A stretch of DNA of 8,643 nucleotides from an uncultured Phascolarctobacterium sp. (GTDB lineage: Bacteria > Bacillota > Negativicutes > Acidaminococcales > Acidaminococcaceae). The stretch lies in contig USBG01000063.1 in NCBI GenBank assembly GCA_900552855.1, positions 1 through 8,643 of the forward strand. The letters run 5' to 3'. Under the pieces are notes generated by a model that saw only the letters and a program-made list of their open reading frames with translations, made no database searches and was not told where the DNA came from. Both the position numbers and the translations under genes were made by a program. Below, piece after piece: positions 1-5,554 of this stretch. Position 1 is the stretch's first letter, and every line of letters begins with the position of its first letter.

Positions 1-27
1 ACGCTCTCCCAGCTGAGCTAAGCTCCC
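1..27 (-). tRNA. tRNA, 5' part only (isotype undetermined, cut by window edge)
   Basis: Read on the minus strand, this is the 5' end of a tRNA: a 7-nt acceptor strand GGGAGCT, then TA at positions 8-9 and a canonical D-arm (GCTC-AGCTGGGA-GAGC). The anticodon lies beyond the window edge, so the isotype cannot be read; Val or Ala would fit this type of D-arm. It begins 4 nt after the CCA end of the tRNA-Arg gene and is almost certainly part of the same transcript. Confidence 0.85.
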
Positions 28-31
28 GATT

Positions 32-108
<77 letters not shown>

Positions 109-125
109 ACATTTGTAATTGTAAA

Positions 126-199
126 TGGAGCGGGCGATGGGAATCGAACCCACAACATCAGCTTGGAAGGCTGAGGTTTTACCACTAAACTACACCCGC
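126..199 (-). tRNA. tRNA-Gly (anticodon TCC)
   Basis: A complete 74-nt tRNA on the minus strand. The acceptor stem GCGGGTG/CGCCCGC is fully paired with one G-T. The anticodon stem TCAGC/GCTGA carries the loop CTTCCAA, giving anticodon TCC, which reads GGA/GGG. The T-loop is TTCGATT and CCA is encoded. It lies 7 nt after tRNA-Pro in the same cluster. Confidence 0.97.
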
Positions 200-206
200 A
201 AAAATT

Positions 207-283
207 TGGTCGGAGTGGCAGGATTCGAACCTGCGACACCCTGCTCCCAAGGCAGGTGCGCTACCAAACTGCGCTACACCCCG
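207..283 (-). tRNA. tRNA-Pro (anticodon TGG)
   Basis: A complete 77-nt tRNA on the minus strand. The acceptor stem is CGGGGTG/CACTCCG. The anticodon stem CCTGC/GCAGG holds the loop CTTGGGA, giving anticodon TGG. The T-arm GCAGG-TTCGAAT-CCTGC is perfect and CCA is encoded (complement of 207-209). It is the first gene of the cluster. Its mature 5' end lies only about 5-7 nt from the predicted transcription start, so the RNase P leader is very short. Confidence 0.97.
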
Positions 284-295
284 AATACAAAGGGT

Positions 296-324
296 ATTAT
301 ACACGATTCTAAAGTATAAGTCAA
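296..324 (-). promoter_or_regulatory. Promoter of the tRNA cluster (sigma-A type)
   Basis: On the minus strand the -35 box is TTGACT (complement of 319-324) and the -10 box is a perfect TATAAT (complement of 296-301), 17 nt apart. The start should fall near 288-290, just ahead of tRNA-Pro. The A/T-only run upstream of the -35 (about 325-345) resembles an UP element, as is common for stable-RNA promoters. It lies downstream of the XRE gene stop, so the tRNAs need not depend on read-through. Confidence 0.9.
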
Positions 325-328
325 GAAC

Positions 329-351
329 AATATTATAAAAAATTTAATATT
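329..351. repeat. AT-only inverted repeat between the XRE gene and the tRNA promoter
   Basis: The arms AATATTA (329-335) and TAATATT (345-351) are perfect over 7 bp with a 9-nt loop. The repeat touches the XRE stop codon and overlaps the A/T tract upstream of the tRNA -35 box. With no G-C pairs it would be a poor terminator. It is more likely part of the UP-like tract, or chance in an AT-rich stretch. Confidence 0.3.
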
Positions 352-671
352 TATCTATTTCTGTTCTTTAGGAGTCCCAGCGCAAGTACAAGATCCTCCA
401 TAGAAATTTTATTATCGTGTTTTTCCTCTTGCTTCTCATCAGAAAGCAGCTCCATAAAGTCGCATCCAAGAGCCTTCTTTATCAAAAAGAGATTTTCCAT
501 AGTAACTATGGTTTTACCATTTTCGATATTACTAATATGTGCTTTAGAAATCCCAATGGCATCTGCAAGTTCAGTTTGAGTCATATTTTTGCGTAATCTA
601 ACAAGCTTTATTCTATAGCCAACACGGCACAATTCTTCTCTATCAATTTCAACAACTGCAAGTTTCTCCAT
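351..671 (-). CDS. XRE-family helix-turn-helix transcriptional regulator
   Basis: A 106-aa protein with one Cro/C1-type helix-turn-helix domain at about residues 19-75. The recognition region TQTELADAIGISKAHISNIENG is typical of the XRE family (positions 31-52). The C-terminal tail of about 30 residues is charged, then hydrophobic, and matches no enzyme or ligand domain I know; it may mediate dimerisation. I placed the start at the ATG at 671 (MEKLAVVE), because AGGAGA lies 7 nt before it. A TTG 18 nt further upstream would put that binding site inside the gene. The gene has its own promoter (717-745) with a palindrome directly upstream, which suggests autoregulation. Its targets cannot be told from the sequence; candidates are itself and the divergent symporter. 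No toxin partner or phage genes are nearby. Confidence 0.9.
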   Translation of the reverse strand: MEKLAVVEIDREELCRVGYRIKLVRLRKNMTQTELADAIGISKAHISNIENGKTIVTMENLFLIKKALGCDFMELLSDEKQEEKHDNKISMEDLVLALGLLKNRNR

Positions 672-716
672 TGTAAATCTCCTATTCAAAGTATTTGTTC
701 TAAATTTAGCAAATTA

Positions 717-745
717 ATTTTATCACACATTTTTAGAATTAACAA
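717..745 (-). promoter_or_regulatory. Promoter of the XRE gene
   Basis: On the minus strand, -35 is TTGTTA (complement of 740-745) and -10 is TAAAAT (complement of 717-722), with a 17-nt spacer and a TGA directly before the -10 (an extended -10). The start would fall near 709-711, giving a leader of about 40 nt before the ATG at 671. Confidence 0.65.
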
Positions 746-748
746 GCA

Positions 749-770
749 TTTACAAATGTAAAATTTTGTA
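749..770. repeat. Overlapping inverted repeats, candidate operator
   Basis: TTTACA (749-754) and TGTAAA (757-762) form a 6+6 palindrome with a 2-nt centre. A second pair, TACAAA (751-756) and TTTGTA (765-770), overlaps it. They sit a few bases upstream of the XRE -35 box, where a dimeric regulator could activate or repress. Binding by the XRE protein itself is an inference from position only. Confidence 0.4.
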
Positions 771-1121
771 GTTATCAAATTTAACCGTTATGACACTAAT
801 ATACCTTATTTCCTAGGTTATTTGTATTATATTATGACATGAAAATAAATTATTAGTTTCCCAAGCAGTATAACAAATTCATAAAGAATCCGCTCTATCT
901 CAGTATACATTGTAACAATATTTATTTTACTGATGAATGATTGATGACTATCACAAATATCAAGTAACTCCACTATGATATTTTGCTATTGTATATAAAA
1001 TGTAGTAGGCTATGCTGATGAATAACACTATCAATTCAGTATATACTATATATCTCATTCGTCTTTTTAACCTTACCGTTTTATATACATAAAAAATACG
1101 TGTATACATTTTAGTGAAATA

Positions 1122-1151
1122 TTGTGCTACCCCCATCACCTATGTTACAAT
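1122..1151 (+). promoter_or_regulatory. Promoter of the AGCS symporter gene
   Basis: -35 is TTGTGC (1122-1127) and -10 is TACAAT (1146-1151), with an 18-nt spacer. A TG at 1143-1144 makes an extended -10 (TGT-TACAAT), which can make up for the weak -35. The start is predicted near 1158, leaving a leader of about 55 nt. That leader contains a small ACGC-TTCG-GCGT hairpin (1166-1177) with a stable UUCG loop closed by C-G. No riboswitch or T-box fold is visible. Confidence 0.55.
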
Positions 1152-1213
1152 AATTCCATGAGTTAACGCTTCGGCGTATATGTCTTAATTTAATTTGAAA
1201 TGGGGTAAAAGAA

Positions 1214-2608
1214 ATGTTAGAATTTTTGACTACTGTTAACTCCTTTGTATGGGGTCCACCCCTGATGGCCCTCTTGCTCGGAACTGGCATCCTCCTTACT
1301 ATTCGCTTAGGATTATTACAAATTTTAAAGCTTCCCAAAGCTTTAAGCCTAATTTTTACAGCCCGTAATGCAGGTAATGGTGATGTTAATAGCTTCCAAG
1401 CATTATGTACCGCTTTAGCTGCAACCGTAGGTACTGGTAATATCGTAGGTGTAGCAACTGCTATTAAGCTTGGCGGTCCTGGTGCACTCTTTTGGATGTG
1501 GGTTGCTGCCTTCTTCGGCATGGCCACAAAATATGCAGAAGGTGTTTTGGCTGTTAAGTATCGTGTAGTTGATGCTCATGGCAACATCTCCGGTGGTCCT
1601 ATGTACTACATTGAAAATGGTTTAGGCAAAGCCTACAAGCCTCTGGCAGTTATGTTTGCAGTATTCACCATTCTCACTGCTTGCCTTGGCTCTGGTACCT
1701 TTACTCAGGTAAATGCAATTACCTCTATTACTGAGGTTTCCTTAGGTGTTCCTGTGCTGTGGACTGCGGGTATCCTTACTGTACTGGTTGGTATCATCAC
1801 CATTGGTGGTCTGCAATCCATCGCTAGTGTTGCCAGCAAGGTAGTTCCCTTCATGGCTGTTCTTTATGTAATCACTACTGTGTCTGTTTTAGTTTACTAT
1901 GCAGCAGAAATTCCAGCAGCAGTTTCCTTAATCATTGACAGTGCCTTTAATACTACCGCAGCAAGTGGTGGCTTCTTAGGTGCAACTATGATGCTGGCTA
2001 TGCGTTCCGGTGTTGCACGTGGCATTTTCTCCAACGAAGCTGGTCTTGGCAGTGCTCCTATCGTAGCAGCTGCAGCAAAAACTAAATGGCCCACAGAACA
2101 AGGCCTTATCTCCATGACAGGTACATTTATTGATACTATCATCATTTGTACTATGACTGGTCTTACCTTGGTTGTAAGTGGCGTATGGTGCGGTGATTTG
2201 AACGGTGCTGCAATGACTGAAAGTGCCTTCTCCTCCGCCTTCCCCATGCTTGCTAAGTACATTCTTTGCGTTGGCCTGGTTCTCTTCGCCTTCACTACCA
2301 TCATCGGTTGGAACTACTATGGTGAACGTTGTGTAGAATATCTCTTTGGCGTAAAGGCAATCAAACCTTATCGTTATATCTACATCCTGTTGGTTGGTAG
2401 CGGTGCATTCCTGAAACTTGAGCTTATCTGGATTATTGCAGATATTGTAAATGGCTTGATGGCACTTCCTAACCTTATCGCTCTTATCGGTTTAAGCGGC
2501 GTTGTTGTAGCTGAAACCAAAGCATACTTTGCATATTGGGAAAAGGTTCGCTCTAGAAAAAAACAAATCAAAGCGGCAGCCCAAGAAGCAAGTATTGCAG
2601 AAGCATAA
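1214..2608 (+). CDS. AGCS-family sodium:alanine/glycine symporter
   Basis: A 464-aa integral membrane protein of the alanine or glycine:cation symporter family (AlsT/DagA type), which imports small neutral amino acids with Na+ or H+. Family motifs are clear: NSFVWGPPLMALLLGTG near the N-terminus (9-25), TVGTGNIVGVATAI (71-84), GGPMYYIENGL (127-137) and FSNEAGLGSAPIVAAAA (272-288). The sequence is hydrophobic throughout, with about ten or eleven membrane segments, and the length is normal for the family. The C-terminal tail is short and basic. The ATG at 1214 follows GGGG (1202-1205) at about 8 nt, a G-rich rather than classical AGGAGG site. The gene is monocistronic, between its own promoter and a strong terminator. 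Alanine, glycine, serine or glutamine cannot be told apart from sequence alone; the Bacillus relative is called alsT. Confidence 0.95.
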   Translation: MLEFLTTVNSFVWGPPLMALLLGTGILLTIRLGLLQILKLPKALSLIFTARNAGNGDVNSFQALCTALAATVGTGNIVGVATAIKLGGPGALFWMWVAAFFGMATKYAEGVLAVKYRVVDAHGNISGGPMYYIENGLGKAYKPLAVMFAVFTILTACLGSGTFTQVNAITSITEVSLGVPVLWTAGILTVLVGIITIGGLQSIASVASKVVPFMAVLYVITTVSVLVYYAAEIPAAVSLIIDSAFNTTAASGGFLGATMMLAMRSGVARGIFSNEAGLGSAPIVAAAAKTKWPTEQGLISMTGTFIDTIIICTMTGLTLVVSGVWCGDLNGAAMTESAFSSAFPMLAKYILCVGLVLFAFTTIIGWNYYGERCVEYLFGVKAIKPYRYIYILLVGSGAFLKLELIWIIADIVNGLMALPNLIALIGLSGVVVAETKAYFAYWEKVRSRKKQIKAAAQEASIAEA

Positions 2609-2627
2609 TTATCATATCGTTATTACA

Positions 2628-2660
2628 GAAGCTGTCAGCAAAACTGATAGCTTCTTTTTT
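2628..2660 (+). terminator. Rho-independent terminator of the symporter gene
   Basis: The 11-bp stem GAAGCTGTCAG (2628-2638) and CTGATAGCTTC (2644-2654) has a single G-T wobble and a 5-nt loop CAAAA. Six T follow (2655-2660). It starts 20 nt after the stop codon. Confidence 0.93.
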
Positions 2661-2789
2661 ATACATTTTTCCTTAATACAAATATTACTTTCATATCCAA
2701 AGCAAATGTATATATTCATTCAAAATATATCAAGAAGCATAATTATAAGGTTAATAATGGACAAAAGTGTAATATTTTTGTGTTTTGCA

Positions 2790-2818
2790 TTGCTAAAGTC
2801 CTTTAAATGTGATATTAT
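2790..2818 (+). promoter_or_regulatory. Predicted promoter of the candidate small RNA
   Basis: -35 is TTGCTA (2790-2795) and -10 is TATTAT (2813-2818), with a 17-nt spacer. TGA at 2810-2812 makes an extended -10. The predicted start is near 2824-2826, just before the first hairpin. It lies well downstream of the symporter terminator, so the RNA would be an independent transcript. Confidence 0.6.
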
Positions 2819-2824
2819 ATCTTA

Positions 2825-2950
2825 AGGAAAAGTTCCACACTTTTCTCAACCCCCTAGTCATACAACATCCCACATTAATGTATGACCTTTCAACCCACAA
2901 AGAAATAGCCCGTGTCGTTGCCCCCCCTTCGACACGGGCTGTTTCTTTTT
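2825..2950 (+). ncRNA. Candidate C-rich small regulatory RNA (about 125 nt)
   Basis: Between a predicted promoter and a strong terminator lies a transcript with no protein gene and three hairpins. SL1 is GAAAAGT/ACTTTTC (2827-2833, 2839-2845) with loop TCCAC. SL2 is GTCATACA/TGTATGAC (2857-2864, 2879-2886) with a 14-nt loop containing TCCCAC. SL3 is the terminator (2899-2948) with a C7 loop. The linkers carry CCCCC (2850-2854) and CCC (2894-2896). Every unpaired part is therefore C-rich with almost no G. In Gram-positive bacteria such exposed C-rich (for example UCCC) motifs are typical of sRNAs that pair with G-rich Shine-Dalgarno sites. I do not recognise the family. No gene follows on this strand, which argues against a leader or riboswitch. 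Targets are unknown. Confidence 0.6.
2899..2950 (+). terminator. Strong Rho-independent terminator of the candidate sRNA
   Basis: The arms 2899-2917 and 2930-2948 pair over 19 bp with one T-G wobble (2906/2941). The core is GCCCGTGTCG/CGACACGGGC. The 12-nt loop is TTGCCCCCCCTT. The 3' arm runs into CTTTTT (2945-2950). The reverse strand has only a short T run, so it acts mainly on plus-strand transcripts. Confidence 0.9.
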
Positions 2951-2986
2951 ATTTTATAAATATATGCCAATTATATTATATATATA

Positions 2987-3034
2987 AAACAGTCCGTGTA
3001 GCTTTTATAGCCTAAGCACGGACTGTTTCTTTTT
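2987..3034. terminator. Second hairpin, probable terminator of the minus-strand operon
   Basis: The arms AAACAGTCCGTG (2987-2998) and CACGGACTGTTT (3017-3028) pair perfectly over 12 bp around an 18-nt loop. TTTTT follows on the plus strand (3030-3034). On the minus strand the hairpin starts about 20 nt after the nitroreductase stop and is followed by TTTTATATATA, so it can work in both directions. Its arms and tail closely resemble those of the sRNA terminator. Confidence 0.8.
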
Positions 3035-3048
3035 ATAATATGCACTTC

Positions 3049-3858
3049 TTAACGGAATTCTACCTTTAAGTGTTGACGTTCTGGCATACGTTTGAATTTA
3101 TATTTAGGATAACCAACCATCAAGGCACCTACAAGATTATGCTTTTTAGGAACACCAACAAGGTCTAAAAGAGGTTGGTAGCCAGCAATACCACAGGACT
3201 GGATAAAACCTGCAATAGTGGTACCTAAGCCTATGGTAGGTGCAAAAAGCTCTGCATAAGCCCAGCTTTGCTCACAGTTGCTAACACCTGTAATATTAAG
3301 ACGTCTCGCTGTAGCAAAAATTAAGCATGGTGCATGCCTTGCAATAATATCCTGACCACGTTCACGATAAGCACGCAAAACAGTCATAAAATAACGCTTA
3401 TTTTCAGTACCAGCCTCTATCTCTGCTTCCATCCAGTCAGCAACAGTATCAGCTATAGCGCTAATTGTTTCCTTGTCACGAATGACAATATAATACATAC
3501 CCTGAGAGTTGCCTGCTGTAGGTGCGTAACGGCACACATCCAGCATTCTAGTGATTTCTTCTTCAGTCGGAGCTGCGTCCTTGAAAATACGTACACTGCG
3601 ACGCATACGCAAAAACTCGTAAGCAGTTTCGGCATCAAGAGTTGGCATTGTGACAGGTCTTTGCTCAGATAAAGGAGTGTATTTATTATCTAAAGCACCA
3701 ACCGGACAGATAGCTACACATTGACCACAGCTCATGCAGCCTCTATCAAAATTACATTCCGGACCATTTTCTCCCATGGACAGAATGCAAGAGGGACAGC
3801 ACTCCACGCAAATACCGCAGTGGAGGCACTTGCTTTGATCGACTGTTAATAAATCCAT
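3049..3858 (-). CDS. Ferredoxin-nitroreductase fusion protein
   Basis: A 269-aa cytoplasmic flavoprotein. The N-terminus is a bacterial 2[4Fe-4S] ferredoxin domain with two complete Cys sets: C11, C14, C17, C21 and C41, C44, C47, C51, each followed by Pro. A nitroreductase domain follows (about 80-250), with the FMN-binding start RRSVRIFKD (86-94), the APTAGNSQ region and GLGTTIAGF. Such fusions are common in anaerobes and probably use reduced ferredoxin-type electrons to reduce nitroaromatics, quinones or flavin-linked substrates; the natural substrate is unknown. The start is supported by GAGGTG, which overlaps the stop of the upstream gene 9 nt away. It is the last gene of the operon, and the hairpin at 2987-3028 lies just downstream. 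Confidence 0.93.
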   Translation of the reverse strand: MDLLTVDQSKCLHCGICVECCPSCILSMGENGPECNFDRGCMSCGQCVAICPVGALDNKYTPLSEQRPVTMPTLDAETAYEFLRMRRSVRIFKDAAPTEEEITRMLDVCRYAPTAGNSQGMYYIVIRDKETISAIADTVADWMEAEIEAGTENKRYFMTVLRAYRERGQDIIARHAPCLIFATARRLNITGVSNCEQSWAYAELFAPTIGLGTTIAGFIQSCGIAGYQPLLDLVGVPKKHNLVGALMVGYPKYKFKRMPERQHLKVEFR

Positions 3859-3867
3859 AATAACACC

Positions 3868-4260
3868 TCAGTCTTCAAATTGAATGTATTCGAGACCTTT
3901 AAAGTCAGCAATGAAACGAGCGTTTTTAGCGGCAGTACCATAGTTGGTCTTATCCTTAACCTCTACAGCCTTTGCGTTAGCTAAACCAATATATGCACAG
4001 GCAGTTTGTGCTTCAAACTGCTTAGCATGCTGTAAAACTATAGCTTTAGTTTTATCACTGATGCTACCCTTTTCAGGATACATTGCAGAAGCAGCTAAAA
4101 TAAAGGTTACTGCCTCACCCTGCTTTACAACCATACTTGGCAGCGCATCCTTTTCCTTTTGAGCAACAAGAATTTCAAAGCCCTTACTTTCCAACCAGTT
4201 AGCTAAAATTTCCAGGCCAGCTTCATGAAGCTCCTGCTCATTCATCAAAACTTCTTCCAT
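3868..4260 (-). CDS. Conserved-looking hypothetical protein, 130 aa
   Basis: I do not recognise this family. The protein is soluble, has no signal peptide or membrane segment, and appears to be mixed alpha/beta. An N-terminal helix (residues 7-26) is followed by strands around FEILVAQ (28-34) and VVKQGEAVTFILAAS (44-58), a long helix around DKTKAIVLQHAKQFEAQ (69-85), and a strand ACAYIGLA. This order vaguely recalls the restriction-endonuclease-like fold of YraN-type proteins, but the acidic and ExK catalytic residues are not evident, so at most it would be an inactive relative. The start is well supported by AAGGAG in the 12-nt gap after murB; an ATG at codon 6 is an alternative. Its place between murB and the nitroreductase gene gives no clear function. 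Confidence 0.8.
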   Translation of the reverse strand: MEEVLMNEQELHEAGLEILANWLESKGFEILVAQKEKDALPSMVVKQGEAVTFILAASAMYPEKGSISDKTKAIVLQHAKQFEAQTACAYIGLANAKAVEVKDKTNYGTAAKNARFIADFKGLEYIQFED

Positions 4261-4272
4261 ATTTAATTCTCC

Positions 4273-5184
4273 TTATTCTTCGCCTAGAACAAGAACCTCA
4301 GGCTCAAGCTGCACACCATGAGCTGAAAAAACCTTATCCTGTACGTCCTTAATCAGCTGCAGCACATCAGCAGCAGTTGCACCACCAACGTTAACTACAA
4401 AGCCTGCATGCTTTTCAGATACCTGTGCTCCACCAACAGTATACCCCTTCAAGCCTGTTTGCTCAATAAGGGTTCCTGCAAAATAGCCCACAGGGCGCTT
4501 AAACATACTGCCTGCACTAGGAAGCTCTAATGGCTGCTTACTAATGCGTCTGTGACTAAAATCAGCCATTTTAGACGTAATATCATCCTTACAGCCAGGC
4601 TCAAGCTTTAAATTAACCTCCGTAACAATAAGACCGCTCTTTTGTAGCTTTGTTTTGCGATAGGCAAATTCAAGCTGTTCAGCCTTAAGAAGCATTAAAT
4701 CACCATTGGTATCAATAACACGTACTGATTCTACAACCTTTGACATTTCGCCATCATAGGCACCTGCATTCATATACACAGCGCCACCAATGCTGCCAGG
4801 AATGCCAACAGCAAACTCCATGCCAGTCAACTCTAAATCAGCCGCCTTACGAGATGCCATAGCTAAAGACACACCACTGCCAAAAGACAAGCGTTCGCCC
4901 TCTGCCTCTATCTTGCACAGCATATTGCCAAGCTTGATTACCAAACCACGGATGCCCTTGTCACGTACTAAAAGGTTAGAACCATTACCAATCAAGGTTA
5001 CAGGTATACCATTATCCTTAGCACGCTTTAAAAGTGCCTGCAGCTCTTCCTCGTTGGCAGGCAGAGCAATTACATCTGCTGGACCACCAATCTTAAAGGA
5101 AGTATGCTTGCTCATAGGCTCGTTTATAAGCAGTTCCTTTGCAGTGCAATCTGCAAAAATCTCCTGCAAATTCAGGTCAGCCAT
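4273..5184 (-). CDS. murB: UDP-N-acetylenolpyruvoylglucosamine reductase MurB
   Basis: A 303-aa cytoplasmic FAD enzyme. It reduces the enolpyruvyl group of UDP-GlcNAc-enolpyruvate with NADPH to give UDP-MurNAc, the second committed step of peptidoglycan precursor synthesis. Family motifs run in order: SKHTSFKIGGPAD (25-37), GNGSNLLVRD (67-75) and GIPGSIGGAVYMNAGAYDGE (127-146) for FAD binding; Arg176 in FAYRKT; the catalytic Ser226 in PSAGSMFKRP; and Glu296 in LEPEV. The length and SAGSMFK form match the shorter type II enzymes common in Gram-positives. The start ATG overlaps the stop of the YlbF-family gene (TAATG), with GGAGAG upstream, so the two are translationally coupled. Confidence 0.98.
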   Translation of the reverse strand: MADLNLQEIFADCTAKELLINEPMSKHTSFKIGGPADVIALPANEEELQALLKRAKDNGIPVTLIGNGSNLLVRDKGIRGLVIKLGNMLCKIEAEGERLSFGSGVSLAMASRKAADLELTGMEFAVGIPGSIGGAVYMNAGAYDGEMSKVVESVRVIDTNGDLMLLKAEQLEFAYRKTKLQKSGLIVTEVNLKLEPGCKDDITSKMADFSHRRISKQPLELPSAGSMFKRPVGYFAGTLIEQTGLKGYTVGGAQVSEKHAGFVVNVGGATAADVLQLIKDVQDKVFSAHGVQLEPEVLVLGEE

Positions 5185-5525
5185 TATTTCTCTCCAACAA
5201 CCTCGGTTACTACATCTTGAATATTTTTAGTAACATCGGACAGCATCATTTGGAAACGCATAAAGGAGTTCAGATATTGCATAGCATCTTGGTTTAAGGA
5301 TAATACCTTGTACAGCTCTTGAATTTTATCAACGATAGCTTTATCGGGCTCTTTGCCTTGAATTTTAGCAAATTCTGCATCTTGGTTAAGCTTTAAAAAC
5401 TCATTTACCATGTTTTTAGCATTTGCATCCTTGTTCAAAGCGGTAGTTGCTTCTTGTAATTTTTTGTACTCGTGGCTTTCACGCATAGCCTTTGCTAAAT
5501 CATTAGCGCAATCATAAACGTTCAT
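5184..5525 (-). CDS. YlbF-family regulator
   Basis: A 113-aa, almost entirely helical, charged protein of the YlbF/YmcA (Com_YlbF) family. It starts with MNVYDCANDLAKAMRESHEYKKLQEA and has the typical NKDANAKNMVNEF and QDAEFAKIQGKEPD segments (quoted in parts). In Bacillus subtilis YlbF and YmcA, with YaaT, form a complex that affects RNase Y-dependent mRNA processing, competence, biofilm and sporulation. Whether this homologue does the same is not known, and it could equally be a YheA-like paralogue. I placed the start at the ATG at 5525, because GAGGTG lies 6 nt upstream; a GTG 9 nt further up would include that site. Its stop overlaps the murB start by 1 nt. Confidence 0.88.
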   Translation of the reverse strand: MNVYDCANDLAKAMRESHEYKKLQEATTALNKDANAKNMVNEFLKLNQDAEFAKIQGKEPDKAIVDKIQELYKVLSLNQDAMQYLNSFMRFQMMLSDVTKNIQDVVTEVVGEK

Positions 5526-5554
5526 GTTTCTCACCTCATTAAATATTTTTTATA

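Larger units (their letters stand above)
672..1213. other. Intergenic region between divergent XRE and symporter genes
   Basis: 542 bases, strongly AT-rich, with no credible protein gene. It holds the XRE promoter and operator-like palindromes at its left end, and the symporter promoter and leader at its right end. The middle (about 790-1110) is featureless apart from a 9-bp direct repeat GTATACATT (903-911 and 1102-1110) and a repeated TGATGAAT (931-938 and 1016-1023). A 26-codon open frame at 1012-1092 has only a weak AGG upstream, and I do not call it a gene. Confidence 0.6.
2661..3048. other. Non-coding interval between converging transcription units
   Basis: 388 bases with no credible protein gene. 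The right two thirds hold the candidate small RNA (2825-2950), its promoter (2790-2818) and the second hairpin (2987-3028). The left part (2661-2789) is AT-rich. Its only visible structure is an inverted repeat ACAAAA (2761-2766) / TTTTGT (2776-2781) a few bases upstream of the sRNA -35, a possible but unproven operator. Confidence 0.6.

Noticed and set aside
125..319. Plus-strand open frame of 64 codons, including GFEPATPCSQGRCATKLRYTP-like text
   Set aside because: It is the antisense of the tRNA-Gly and tRNA-Pro genes; such translations are a well-known source of false proteins.
351..671. Prophage repressor or toxin-antitoxin antitoxin
   Set aside because: No integrase, attachment-site duplication, phage gene or toxin partner is visible next to it, despite the adjacent tRNA genes.
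1012..1092. 26-codon hydrophobic small frame in the intergenic region
   Set aside because: Only a weak AGG upstream, no promoter I can support, and AT-driven composition; could be revisited with ribosome profiling.
1111..1527. Minus-strand frame opposite the symporter start
   Set aside because: Shadow of the symporter gene; composition is typical of reverse-strand translation, with no ribosome binding site or domain.
1897..2304. Minus-strand frame of 135 codons inside the symporter gene
   Set aside because: Antisense shadow of a clear, full-length transporter gene with no supporting signals.
2529..3015. Two plus-strand frames running through the symporter terminator, sRNA and hairpins
   Set aside because: They cross strong terminators, lack ribosome binding sites and encode low-complexity text; the structured-RNA reading explains the region better.
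2825..3034. Riboswitch or leader attenuator
   Set aside because: No plus-strand gene follows; the next gene converges from the other strand, so there is nothing for a leader to control.
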